DNA from: a virus
IMG/VR virus record: IMGVR_UViG_3300035698_017478
Location: 1 to 40,458 of that record
Length of the DNA stretch: 40,458 nucleotides
Strand: one strand, 5' to 3'
Position 1 is the first letter of the stretch; the number at the start of each line of letters is the position of its first letter. Under the pieces are notes generated by a model. The model had not been told where the DNA came from, searched no databases, and saw only the letters and a program-made list of their open reading frames with translations. This document shows, piece after piece, positions 1 to 5,967 of this stretch. Position numbers and translations under genes: made by a program.

Positions 1-94
1 AACCAGTCCCTCCATAATATATAAAATCTGTATCATCAATATGACATACACATTCTAAATAGTCTCCAATATTAAACTTTGATTTTTTAGACAT
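1..94 (-). CDS. Partial small hypothetical protein, cut by window edge
   Basis: An open frame on the minus strand starts at the ATG at 94 and runs off the left edge after 31 residues (begins MSKKSKFNIGDYLECVCHID). It follows the leftward gene at 118-342 with a 23-base gap. The ribosome site is weak (AAAGAAAAT before the ATG). I do not recognise the family; the short hydrophilic start with a Cys-Val-Cys pair is all that can be seen. It looks like one more member of the leftward small-gene string. Confidence 0.5.
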   Translation of the reverse strand, partial: MSKKSKFNIGDYLECVCHIDDTDFIYYGGTG

Positions 95-117
95 TTTATA
101 TTTTCTTTATCACTATA

Positions 118-342
118 CTATATTTTATACTTTCTACCCATTAACCATATTCTATCTAGACTTGATATTTGACTACTATATCCAAAAGGAATATTTCTTA
201 TTGTATGTCTACTTCTTTTCGTTATTTTACAAGTTCCCATAAATAAGGGTCTTATAATTTTATTTTCTTCCTTTTTTATTAATTTATCTCTTTTTATTAT
301 TCTTTTTATCACTTTAATTTCTAGAGTATCAATAACTTCCAT
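118..342 (-). CDS. Small basic hypothetical protein (74 aa)
   Basis: The start is well supported: AAAGGAGG lies 6 bases before the ATG. The protein is strongly basic (many Lys/Arg, for example IKRIIKRDKLIKK near residues 12-24) and has no Cys pairs or membrane segment. This charge would fit nucleic-acid binding, but no domain is recognised. It lies between two other leftward small genes with short gaps, so it is probably in the same transcript. Confidence 0.6.
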   Translation of the reverse strand: MEVIDTLEIKVIKRIIKRDKLIKKEENKIIRPLFMGTCKITKRSRHTIRNIPFGYSSQISSLDRIWLMGRKYKI

Positions 343-367
343 ATCAACCTCCTTTTTAGATTAACTA

Positions 368-823
368 TTATACTTTTACTACTTTCCAACAATATCTTAC
401 AAGACTATCTACATATAAAATACTTTTATTATCCGAAATATATACAAACAGACTACAAGTTGGATTATTTTCTAATGTTAAATAATACATATCTTTCCGT
501 GTAAAATTAGGATTTTTAGACCTACTAGAAAATACCCAATCTCCAGGTTGTAAATTATCTTTATTATAAGGTATTAGTTTTACTTTTTTAACTTCACCTT
601 CACCAGAAAAAACATTGTAAGTTTTATCCTCTTTATTATAGCAAATTTTCTGTATATGATTAAATATTAATCCCATAGAAAATTCACTATCATCATTTTC
701 AATCTCCGAAAATATAATATTATCTGGTACATAAATAGTTTCCTTTTTAACTTGTTTTAATATTTTTTTTACCGTTTCATCATTTAACATTATCTTTTTG
801 CCTTCTAACATTATATAATTCAT
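368..823 (-). CDS. Hypothetical protein (151 aa)
   Basis: AAGGAG precedes the ATG at 823. An internal Met at residue 5 or 12 could also serve, but the first has the best-spaced site. The protein is mixed alpha/beta in appearance, with a central segment NLQPGDWVFSSRS (near residues 90-102) that resembles the short beta-barrel turns of small phage regulatory proteins. No catalytic motif is seen. It sits in the leftward early-type gene string. Function unknown. Confidence 0.65.
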   Translation of the reverse strand: MNYIMLEGKKIMLNDETVKKILKQVKKETIYVPDNIIFSEIENDDSEFSMGLIFNHIQKICYNKEDKTYNVFSGEGEVKKVKLIPYNKDNLQPGDWVFSSRSKNPNFTRKDMYYLTLENNPTCSLFVYISDNKSILYVDSLVRYCWKVVKV

Positions 824-871
824 TTTTCTTCTCCTTATTTAATTTATATGTTTATATATTATATTCTTTAG

Positions 872-1195
872 TTATATTACTATATCCATATGTCTTTCAG
901 CAATTATTTTTACTGCTTCTTGCATTCTTTTCATTATCTCTTTTTCCTCTAATTTTCTATGATAACTTCTATGACATCCTTTATGTGTCAATGTTCTATT
1001 TTCTGGTTTATTATTATAATGATTTAAGTCTTTATGATGTTCCACCCAATCATCATTTTGTTTTTTTGATAAGTTGGGATAAAAACTTTTCCAATCCATC
1101 TTTTTTTTACAGAAATAGCAAGTTGGCTCATATACTTCCACAAAATGCTTTATAAAAAATTTAGCTCTTTCCAATTTACTATTGGTTGACTTCAT
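872..1195 (-). CDS. HNH-like zinc-finger endonuclease (107 aa)
   Basis: Cysteine and histidine spacing fits a small HNH nuclease: CYFC (residues 26-29) forms one zinc knuckle, VEHHKDLNH (about 51-59) carries the paired His, an Asn follows near 65, and HKGCHRSYH (about 71-79) supplies the second Cys and the last His. Small HNH proteins in phages are either free-standing nucleases, homing enzymes or packaging-associated nucleases; which one applies here cannot be told. The frame is open further upstream (to 1228), but the ATG at 1195 has AAGGA at good distance and reduces the overlap with the preceding gene, so I prefer it. It overlaps the gene ending at 1179 by 17 bases. Confidence 0.7.
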   Translation of the reverse strand: MKSTNSKLERAKFFIKHFVEVYEPTCYFCKKKMDWKSFYPNLSKKQNDDWVEHHKDLNHYNNKPENRTLTHKGCHRSYHRKLEEKEIMKRMQEAVKIIAERHMDIVI

Positions 1196-1433
1196 TTTTT
1201 TCCTTTTCTTTTTCTGTATTCGATACATCTCTTATAATAATTTCTCTCATTGCTTTTTTATCATCTTCCACAAACTCGATATTATCATAATAAACTGCAT
1301 AGCTATCATCACCTAATTTTACTATCATCCTTGAATCTAAATACTGAATAGCTTCCACTTTAGCTTCAAAATTTAAAAGATATTCCTCTCCCTTTCCATC
1401 TTTAATGATAGAACCTTTTTTAATGATAATCAT
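1179..1433 (-). CDS. Small hypothetical protein (84 aa)
   Basis: AGGAGG lies 5 bases before the ATG at 1433. The ATG overlaps the stop of the preceding 42-codon gene as ATGA, which suggests translational coupling. The sequence looks like a small beta-rich domain (residues 1-55) followed by a charged tail rich in Glu and Lys. No family recognised. Confidence 0.65.
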   Translation of the reverse strand: MIIIKKGSIIKDGKGEEYLLNFEAKVEAIQYLDSRMIVKLGDDSYAVYYDNIEFVEDDKKAMREIIIRDVSNTEKEKEKNEVNQ

Positions 1434-1558
1434 ACATTCCTCCTAGTTATAATAACCATTTTCCCTAAACTAACATTTTTATATATTCTTATTTTTTTTC
1501 TACGGTAGGATTTTTTTAAGTTCCTTATGAAATTACCAAAGCCACGGTTTTTCCACAT
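1430..1558 (-). CDS. Very small basic protein (42 aa)
   Basis: An ATG at 1558 is preceded by a strong purine-rich site (GGGAGGGGAG). The frame gives 42 codons beginning MWKNRGFGNFIRNLKKSYRR, and its TGA overlaps the next start as ATGA. The ribosome site, the coupled overlap and the absence of any other gene in the gap support it as real despite its size. The highly basic, Arg/Lys-rich composition would suit nucleic-acid binding; function unknown. Confidence 0.55.
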   Translation of the reverse strand: MWKNRGFGNFIRNLKKSYRRKKIRIYKNVSLGKMVIITRRNV

Positions 1559-1585
1559 ATAAACTCCCCTCCCTTTATTATATGG

Positions 1586-1777
1586 TTATATTAATCTTTT
1601 TTTATCCTCAACTGTTAATCCTAATTCCCTTCCAACATGGTTTACATGCTTGGAGGTTGTAACACTCCACCAACCTAAGCGATATAATTTCCTGTTATCT
1701 CTGTCAATAGTTGCCACGTGTGTAGTGTAAGATATAACCTTATCCCCTTCGATATGTAGATTCTGTTTGTACCTCAT
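1586..1777 (-). CDS. Small conserved-type phage protein with GWWSVTTSKH motif (63 aa)
   Basis: GGGAGGGT precedes the ATG at 1777 at normal distance. The protein carries the string VISYTTHVATI (residues 14-24) followed by LGWWSVTTSKHVNHV (34-48). From memory, this pattern recurs in small uncharacterised proteins of many phages and plasmids (possibly the family listed as DUF8033). The role of that family is not known to me. It sits in the leftward small-gene string. Confidence 0.65.
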   Translation of the reverse strand: MRYKQNLHIEGDKVISYTTHVATIDRDNRKLYRLGWWSVTTSKHVNHVGRELGLTVEDKKRLI

Positions 1778-1795
1778 TCTGATACCCTCCCTTTA

Positions 1796-1972
1796 TTATT
1801 TAGTGATTTTATATTTATACATATCTCGTTGAACTCCGCAAGGTTTAATATCCTCAAACCCTTTGTCATCAATATAAGTTTCAAAGACTCTTCCATATTT
1901 ATCTGTTATTTGCCCATTAACTATTTTTAAACCCATTTTCTCTTTCAATTGCTTTGTAACTCTTGTTTTCAT
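1796..1972 (-). CDS. Small hypothetical protein (58 aa)
   Basis: GGAGGG lies just before the ATG at 1972. The frame (begins MKTRVTKQLKEKMGLKIVNG) closes at TAA 1796-1798, leaving 18 bases to the next leftward gene, whose ribosome site fills that gap. The spacing shows an operon-like arrangement. The protein is hydrophilic with one Cys; no family recognised. Confidence 0.6.
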   Translation of the reverse strand: MKTRVTKQLKEKMGLKIVNGQITDKYGRVFETYIDDKGFEDIKPCGVQRDMYKYKITK

Positions 1973-1998
1973 TTTCCCTCCTTTGTTATATGGTTATA

Positions 1999-2169
1999 CT
2001 ATTTATAATATACAGTTTGGCTATAAACGGAATATCTTATAAACTCTAAACTATTATCATTTAACCACTGTTTTACCTCTTCCAAGTCGTTGCTTTCAAG
2101 ATGTATTATACTATTATCATTTGTAATTTTATCTCCCCAGCCTTCTTTTGATAATCTAAATTCTATCAT
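1999..2169 (-). CDS. Small hypothetical protein (56 aa)
   Basis: AAGGAGGG precedes the ATG at 2169. The frame gives 56 residues (begins MIEFRLSKEGWGDKITNDNS). It starts 2 bases after the stop of the upstream gene, and that gene's 3' end contains this gene's ribosome site, so the two are probably coupled. It appears to be a small acidic alpha/beta protein. Function unknown. Confidence 0.6.
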   Translation of the reverse strand: MIEFRLSKEGWGDKITNDNSIIHLESNDLEEVKQWLNDNSLEFIRYSVYSQTVYYK

Positions 2170-2170
2170 T

Positions 2171-2323
2171 TTAAACCCTCCTTATACTAAAATAAATTGC
2201 ATATAATTGTTTTTTATTCATATTTTTAAACTTACTTATTGAATATTTAGGATATCTGTTTTTTAACCATTTTACTAATTCATACTTATATTTAGGTCTC
2301 CAAAAATAATATCTATCTATCAT
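2171..2323 (-). CDS. Small helix-rich protein, possibly SAP/HeH-like (50 aa)
   Basis: The frame runs from the ATG at 2323, 5 bases after the lysin stop, to TAA at 2171-2173. There is no clear ribosome site, so it may be read by reinitiation after the lysin gene. The protein is basic; the segment YELVKWLKNRYP followed by MNKKQLYAIYF resembles the two short helices of SAP/HeH-type nucleic-acid-binding motifs seen in small phage proteins. That likeness is by eye only. Confidence 0.5.
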   Translation of the reverse strand: MIDRYYFWRPKYKYELVKWLKNRYPKYSISKFKNMNKKQLYAIYFSIRRV

Positions 2324-2327
2324 ATTT

Positions 2328-2831
2328 TTATATTTTTATATATCCTAATAACTTACTAACATTATTCTTTTTATACTTAAATCTTTTGACTTTTGCTGGA
2401 TATTTACCAACATTTCCCTCTATTGTATAAACATAATCACTATCAACTTTCTCCACTATACCTATATGACCTTTCCAACTTGTTTTTTTATCTCTCCAAA
2501 ATACTATTAGATATCCAGCTTTTGGTTCATTACTATCTAATCCCAATTTCTTAGCTTGATTCCATATACTCTTAGCTGATAAACTATAATCCAGTTTATT
2601 TATTTTAGCTTGTTTTAAACAATAACTAACAAAACCGGCACACCAAGATGATTCCAAATTATTGTTATATAGTTTAACATATTTACCTTTATTATTTCCT
2701 TCAATCTCTCCATTATTAATTTCATTCTTAGCTATATTAACCAAGTTAATAGAATCATTACTTAAACATAATCCATTATGACAATGAAATACTATTAAAA
2801 ATATCATTAATAATCTTTTTCGTTTTACCAC
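2328..2831 (-). CDS. Secreted CHAP-type peptidoglycan hydrolase (lysin, 167 aa)
   Basis: The start is GTG at 2831 with GGGGA upstream. Residues 1-23 form a basic-then-hydrophobic leader (RKRLLMIFLIVF), so export by the host Sec system is likely. The mature part carries the CHAP/NlpC-like pattern: WCAGFVSYC (63-71) with Cys64 as the likely nucleophile and GHIGIVE (121-127) with His122 as the likely base. Enzymes with this fold cut amide or peptide bonds in cell-wall peptidoglycan. The size is close to a lone catalytic domain, with no visible cell-wall binding domain. It lies on the strand opposite to the virion genes, and no holin is recognisable beside it, so its own leader may take it to the wall. 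It could alternatively act at infection rather than lysis. Confidence 0.75.
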   Translation of the reverse strand: MVKRKRLLMIFLIVFHCHNGLCLSNDSINLVNIAKNEINNGEIEGNNKGKYVKLYNNNLESSWCAGFVSYCLKQAKINKLDYSLSAKSIWNQAKKLGLDSNEPKAGYLIVFWRDKKTSWKGHIGIVEKVDSDYVYTIEGNVGKYPAKVKRFKYKKNNVSKLLGYIKI

Positions 2832-2983
2832 GTTATTTTCCCCAATTCAATATTTATTCTTATGTTAAACTTTCCACCCATTTTAAAACTTGATATTCTT
2901 ATCCGTCTAAATGTTATATCCCATATAATATATTTATTCCTCATCTTACTAAATTCTTTCCGTTTTATATTCATTTTTTTCAT
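2825..2983 (-). CDS. Possible very small basic protein upstream of lysin (52 aa)
   Basis: An open frame starts at an ATG at 2983 (a second ATG lies at 2974) and ends at TAA 2825-2827, overlapping the lysin start by 7 bases. The product is very basic (begins MKKMNIKRKEFSKMRNKYII). The ribosome site is poor: AGGAG is present but about 14 bases upstream. The overlap with the next gene favours it; the weak site argues against it. Function unknown. Confidence 0.3.
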   Translation of the reverse strand: MKKMNIKRKEFSKMRNKYIIWDITFRRIRISSFKMGGKFNIRINIELGKITW

Positions 2984-2994
2984 ATTATTAAATA

Positions 2995-3024
2995 CTAGAC
3001 TCCTAGATACTTCCAGAAGTCTAG
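2995..3024. repeat. 7-bp inverted repeat (hairpin)
   Basis: CTAGACT at 2995-3001 pairs with AGTCTAG at 3018-3024 around a 16-base loop. It lies just upstream, in leftward direction, of the possible 52-aa gene and next to the element at 3027-3052. It may be an operator or an mRNA leader hairpin; no T-run follows on either strand. Confidence 0.45.
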
Positions 3025-3026
3025 CA

Positions 3027-3052
3027 TTAACTTGTTTTAGAGATATACTCTA
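3027..3052. repeat. Repeat element related to 3200-3229, with own hairpin
   Basis: Positions 3027-3042 read TTAACTTGTTTTAGAG, the exact inverse of 3214-3229. The element also folds on itself: TTTTAGAG pairs with CTCTAAA around ATATA. It is one of three related sites near the gene at 3255-3557 and could be an operator or a transcript end. Confidence 0.5.
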
Positions 3053-3199
3053 AACTTTTATATTTCCATATTACGAAACTTATCATATTGAGATATAGCA
3101 AAATATCATTTAATACTAAAAAAATCTTTTTCATTTATTTTTCGTTTTTAATTTATTGATTTTTAAGAATTGTTTTTAAAAATTAATTTAAAAAAACAA

Positions 3200-3229
3200 A
3201 CAATTTAAACTTGCTCTAAAACAAGTTAA
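3200..3229 (-). terminator. Hairpin with T-rich tail, shared repeat element
   Basis: AACTTG (3208-3213) pairs with CAAGTT (3222-3227) around an 8-base loop. Read on the minus strand it is followed by a T-rich run (TTGTTTGTTTTTTT), so it can serve as a terminator for the leftward gene at 3255-3557. Bases 3200-3220 are also a 21-bp inverted copy of 3578-3598, and 3214-3229 an inverted copy of 3027-3042. The rest of 3053-3199 is plain AT-rich DNA with nothing I can name. Confidence 0.5.
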
Positions 3230-3254
3230 TAATATTTATTACTAAAAATCAGTC

Positions 3255-3557
3255 TTAAACTTTTTTTACTGCTTCTTTTTCTGCTTCAAATTGAACTGCA
3301 ATCTCTGTAATATGATTATACTTGTCAGCTACTCTTTGTGTTGCAATTACTAAATGATAATCTTTTGAAAGTTTTTTGACATCAGTCGGGTGGACGTAAT
3401 CAAATTTTTTTTCTGCTAATTCACTAATAGTTACTTGAACTGCTTTGCAGTCTTTTTTAATGATATCAAGTCTTACTTTCATTAATTTTAATTTACTGTG
3501 TCTGCTTCTCACTGCACTTGCTAATAATTCAATATCGCTTAAATTTAAAGTTTTCAT
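3255..3557 (-). CDS. Hypothetical protein (100 aa), first leftward gene
   Basis: The start ATG at 3557 has only a modest site (GTGGGG). The protein is predicted to be largely helical and highly charged, with heptad-like stretches (residues 5-50), a short HPTDVKKL turn (about 56-63) and a Glu/Lys-rich end. No domain is recognised. It is the gene nearest the control region and is bracketed by inverted copies of a 21-bp element, one lying over its likely promoter. That layout would suit an autoregulated protein, which is inference only. Confidence 0.65.
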   Translation of the reverse strand: MKTLNLSDIELLASAVRSRHSKLKLMKVRLDIIKKDCKAVQVTISELAEKKFDYVHPTDVKKLSKDYHLVIATQRVADKYNHITEIAVQFEAEKEAVKKV

Positions 3558-3577
3558 TATATCCCCACTTTTTTTAG

Positions 3578-3601
3578 TTTAGAGCAAGTTTAAATTGTCA
3601 A
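3578..3601 (-). promoter_or_regulatory. Candidate leftward promoter overlapped by 21-bp repeat
   Basis: On the minus strand TTGACA (3601-3596) matches a consensus -35 box. The 21-bp repeat (3598-3578) begins inside it and fills the spacer. No strong -10 box follows, so the promoter call is weak. The overlap with a repeated sequence is what an operator would look like. Confidence 0.35.
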
Positions 3602-4313
3602 TGAACTTTTTGCTTCCTGCTTTCATTACAAAAAGTCGCTTCTATATATCTAAATACATCTTATAGAAAAATAAACTCTTGTCAATAAAATTATTGAAAA
3701 AAATGAAAAACTCAATAAAATCAATGCTTTTTTCTACTACTTATTTTTAAGATAATCTAAAATAAAAAAGTGAAAAAGTGCTTATATAACTAATTGATAC
3801 TCAATGCTTTATATACTCAATACAGCTCACTTATCGTGCTATAACTTACTGATACTCAAGAGCTTATGTACTATGATTATATATAATCTCTATACATTTA
3901 CAAGTCAATGATTATCAATGTTTTATAGATAAAAATAAATTCTTTACTGTATACTCAAAAATAAAACTGATTTCTAAATAACATAATAATAATAATAGCG
4001 TATTATATCACAATGCTATTTAATAAGCTGTAAATGCACTATACAGAGCTTGGAATTAGTATAGTAATTAATTCTACTGTATGATTAAATAAATTGCTTA
4101 AATAGACTGTTATGTATTATTAAATGATACTAAATAAAATGTAAGTAAAATGAAAGTTAATTGACGATTGAATGATAAGAGAGTGAAGCAGTATTGACGA
4201 GAGAGTGAATAATAAATTAATTTTAATTATAGTCTCTCTCTAAAATAAGCTGTTTTTAATTGCAGTCTATTTATAGACTACATAATTATTAATCATTGAG
4301 TACCAATGACTTA
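3602..4313. other. Non-coding AT-rich control region with short repeats
   Basis: No gene is supported here on either strand. ATACTCAA occurs four times in 162 bases (3797, 3813, 3852, 3951). GAGAGTGAA occurs twice close together near 4178-4211. The region separates the leftward small genes from the rightward tRNA and virion genes, so it probably holds divergent promoters and perhaps a replication origin with iteron-like sites. That role is inferred from position and repeats alone. Confidence 0.4.
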
Positions 4314-4416
4314 TATAACGAATATGGACGGGGGGTTGAATTTAGCATATCTTAGCACAGCGACAAAGGACTACGACTGTATTCCTCACGCACACTGGCC
4401 AATATCCCAACGGACA
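4314..4416. other. GC-richer island in the control region
   Basis: About 100 bases, starting with a G-run (GGACGGGGGG), are visibly richer in G and C than the very AT-rich surroundings. A short open frame runs through it and into the pyrimidine tract, but it has no ribosome site, and the membrane-like end of that frame is simply the translated pyrimidine tract. In AT-rich phages such islands are usually a structured RNA or a protein-binding site such as an origin or packaging site. No strong hairpin is obvious by eye. Confidence 0.35.
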
Positions 4417-4489
4417 GTTTTCTCTCTTTTTATCTTTCTTTATCTCTTCTCTATCTTCTCTCTCTTCTCTATCTTTTTATCTTTCTTAA
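4417..4489. repeat. Polypyrimidine tract
   Basis: About 70 bases consist almost entirely of T and C with a few A, built from imperfect repeats of TATCTTT and TCTCTTC. It directly follows the GC-richer island. Such asymmetric tracts melt easily or form unusual structures and occur near replication origins, but no function is shown here. Confidence 0.5.
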
Positions 4490-4589
4490 TTACAACTTAA
4501 TTAGACAGCTTTTAAAAGCTTCGTTATAATCGTCATTAAAATAATTCAAACATCTTCCTAATCGTCATTTAAAGGGTATAGAGAGATAA

Positions 4590-4637
4590 AGACGTATATT
4601 CTTATACATACATTAGATAAGTATTTATAATACGTCT
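4590..4637. repeat. 8-bp inverted repeat
   Basis: AGACGTAT (4590-4597) is exactly inverted at 4630-4637 (ATACGTCT) with 32 AT-rich bases between. The long spacing fits a dimeric protein site or a cruciform rather than a terminator. A TTGACA box (4642-4647) follows at once, though without a good -10 box. Confidence 0.4.
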
Positions 4638-4734
4638 AGGATTGACAGTATAGTGCTAAATTTGCATTTTTGTGTAATAATAGAGTATCTCTATATATGT
4701 AGATAAAATTAAGCTTAAAAGCTAAATTTGAGAG

Positions 4735-4764
4735 TCAATTAGAATCAATTAGAATCAATTAGAG
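4735..4764. repeat. Three tandem 10-bp units
   Basis: TCAATTAGAA, TCAATTAGAA and TCAATTAGAG lie head to tail, one helical turn each. They sit about 75 bases upstream of the first 59-bp promoter repeat, a place where an activator or origin protein could bind. Confidence 0.5.
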
Positions 4765-4838
4765 TTAAAAAGAGTCAAAGAGAGATAATCGTAATTAAAG
4801 AAAGTTTTTAATTAATATATAATATATATAATAGTGAA

Positions 4839-4897
4839 ATTTATTTTTGAAATCTAGTTAACAAAACAGGGTAGGTATTACATAATATAAGTAGAGG
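4839..4897 (+). repeat. 59-bp direct repeat, copy 1, carrying a promoter
   Basis: Bases 4839-4897 are identical to 8796-8854, and both are in the same orientation. The flanks differ on both sides. The two copies frame the whole RNA/tRNA cassette. Confidence 0.95.
4858..4886 (+). promoter_or_regulatory. Sigma70-like promoter in repeat copy 1
   Basis: TTAACA (4858-4863) and CATAAT (4881-4886) each differ from consensus at one base and are separated by exactly 17 bases. Transcription would start near 4893 and run into the putative structured RNA and the tRNA array. The same boxes recur at 8815-8843. Confidence 0.65.
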
Positions 4898-5325
4898 TTA
4901 GTTGTGATTTGGTTGGTGGAGAGTTTTCATTAATATATATAACATATATAACATAATATAAGTTAGTTGGGTGAACATGCTCAATAGCCTGGAGCAAAAT
5001 CAATCTGACGTGGGGTGCAAGTCAGTTTTATTACGCAAGTAATAGAATCAAAGTTAAGGGCAACTGCTGAGACAGACTGAGAGACCATGAAAAATGAGTT
5101 CTAAAAATAAATAAGAGAACTCTTTAGATGTTTTATTGGAGAAATCTAACTTGACAAGAAATTATCAAGTTGCAAGGCGCTCTGATAATTGAAGGTATGC
5201 AAAAGTCCTTCACTACTTATATTTAATATTTTTATTTAATCTTTAAAGTCTTTATAGTTGATGTGGAAAGGGACCACCACATGAAAAACCCTATCCATTT
5301 TGATTCTAAAATAATAGTAATAACA
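4893..5325 (+). ncRNA. Putative large structured RNA upstream of the tRNA array
   Basis: There is no good open frame between the promoter and the gene at 5337. The part from about 4975 to 5290 is richer in G and C than its surroundings and has many hairpins: TGCTC/GAGCA (4978-4996), CTGAC/GTCAG (5006-5025), TATTAC-GCAA-GTAATA with a GNRA loop (5029-5044), GAGTTC/GAACTC (5096-5121), AACTTGA/TCAAGTT (5148-5171), TGAAGG/CCTTCA (5190-5212) and ATGTGG/CCACAT (5260-5281). Large ornate RNAs of the GOLLD and ROOL classes are known to lie next to phage tRNA genes, and the place and size would fit. I cannot align it to either consensus, so the class is open. Confidence 0.5.
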
Positions 5326-5336
5326 GGGAGTAAGGT

Positions 5337-5672
5337 ATGAATGAAGAGTTAATTGAAAAAGTTGAAGTTGAAGTTGAAGAAGCTGAAGAAGCTGAAAAAG
5401 TAGAAAAAGTAGAAAAAGTAGGGAAGAGTGAAGAAGGTGAAGTTGAAAAAGTTGAAAATGGTAATGTAGGTGAAGTTGAAGCTAAAAAAGGTAAAGAAAT
5501 ACCTAGAGTTAAATTTTTAATGTTTGAAGCTATTATAAGTAGTGAAGTTGATAGAGATGGTAATTTTATTATAAAGTATAAATACAGTAGAAAAGGATTT
5601 CCAATTGAAGATTTAGGAAAATCTATGAGAGCATTTGAAGCTCATATATTACAAGACATAAAAGAAATTTAA
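5337..5672 (+). CDS. Small protein with acidic repeat region (111 aa)
   Basis: GGGAG and AAGG precede the ATG. Residues 1-55 are built from Glu/Val/Lys repeats (VEKVEKVEKV type), which would form a charged helix or stay disordered. Residues 56-111 look like a small folded domain (FLMFEAIISSEVDRDGNF). At the DNA level the repeats are in-frame triplet runs of GAA, GTT and AAA, suggesting growth by slippage. It is the first protein gene in the tRNA cassette. Function unknown. Confidence 0.65.
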   Translation: MNEELIEKVEVEVEEAEEAEKVEKVEKVGKSEEGEVEKVENGNVGEVEAKKGKEIPRVKFLMFEAIISSEVDRDGNFIIKYKYSRKGFPIEDLGKSMRAFEAHILQDIKEI

Positions 5673-5684
5673 GGAAATATAAAA

Positions 5685-5807
5685 ATGAAATTAAACACTA
5701 CAATGCAGGCGAAATTATGGTGTTCGAAACCCGAACATTCATATGGTAGAAGTCTATCCTATCAAATAGATAATACCATTAGCTCGCTGGAGGTGTCTTT
5801 TACATGA
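5685..5807 (+). other. Doubtful 40-codon frame inside the attenuator-like leader
   Basis: An ATG at 5685 with AAGGA upstream opens 40 codons (begins MKLNTTMQAKLWCSKPEHSY) ending TGA at 5805-5807, which overlaps the start of the three-codon frame at 5804. Its codons (CTG, GAG, GTG, TCG, AGC) are unlike neighbouring phage genes, which prefer TTA, GAA and TCT. That favours a structured RNA over a real protein, but a leader peptide cannot be excluded. Confidence 0.3.
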
Positions 5808-5874
5808 TAAAGTAAGGGAAACAGAATTAAGACACTTACTAGAAAGCGAGCAATAACATGCTCGCTTTTTTTTT
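5782..5874 (+). promoter_or_regulatory. Attenuator-like leader with SD-led three-codon minigene
   Basis: Three segments can pair in two exclusive ways. GCTCGCT (5782-5788) can pair with AGCGAGC (5845-5851), enclosing a 9-bp helix between 5791-5799 and 5829-5837. Alternatively AGCGAGCA (5845-5852) pairs with TGCTCGCT (5859-5866) to form the terminator. The inner helix hides a strong ribosome site, GGAGGTG (5789-5795), which is 8 bases before ATG ATA AAG TAA (5804-5815). So the antiterminated form masks the site and the terminated form frees it. Downstream lie the tRNA genes. The structure is drawn by eye. Confidence 0.45.
5843..5874 (+). terminator. Rho-independent terminator upstream of the tRNA array
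   Basis: AAAGCGAGCA pairs with TGCTCGCTTT around a 6-base loop (5853-5858), followed by a run of T (5866-5874). It is the strongest intrinsic terminator in the window. Its first arm can also pair with 5782-5788, which would remove it. Confidence 0.8.
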
Positions 5875-5881
5875 ATTTTAA

Positions 5882-5967
5882 GGGAGTTTATACCGTAGGG
5901 GTAGCGGGATTGGCTGTAAACCAATTATACTTGTATTCGGGTAGTTCGACTCTATCAGCTCCCACCA
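5882..5967 (+). tRNA. tRNA-Tyr (GTA)
   Basis: Acceptor GGGAGTT/AGCTCCC, anticodon loop CTGTAAA in an ATTGG/CCAAT stem, long variable arm as expected for bacterial tRNA-Tyr, discriminator A and encoded CCA (5965-5967). It is the first tRNA after the terminator. Confidence 0.9.

Noticed and set aside
3027-3052. CRISPR-like or tracr-like repeat because of GTTTTAGAG
   Set aside because: Only one to three copies with irregular spacing, no spacers and no cas gene; the sites explain better as operators or terminators.
2862-3053. Plus-strand open frame of 63 codons, rich in Leu/Ile/Phe
   Set aside because: No ribosome site, opposite to the local gene direction, and overlaps repeats and the lysin leader region; its hydrophobic look comes from T-rich DNA.
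4306-4500. Plus-strand frame of 64 codons with a membrane-like end
   Set aside because: No ribosome site; the membrane-like part is the translated polypyrimidine tract. Kept only as a composition anomaly.
4975-5290. Group I intron or RNase P RNA
   Set aside because: I looked for the P, Q, R, S core of group I introns and for the RNase P conserved blocks and found none; no split gene flanks it.
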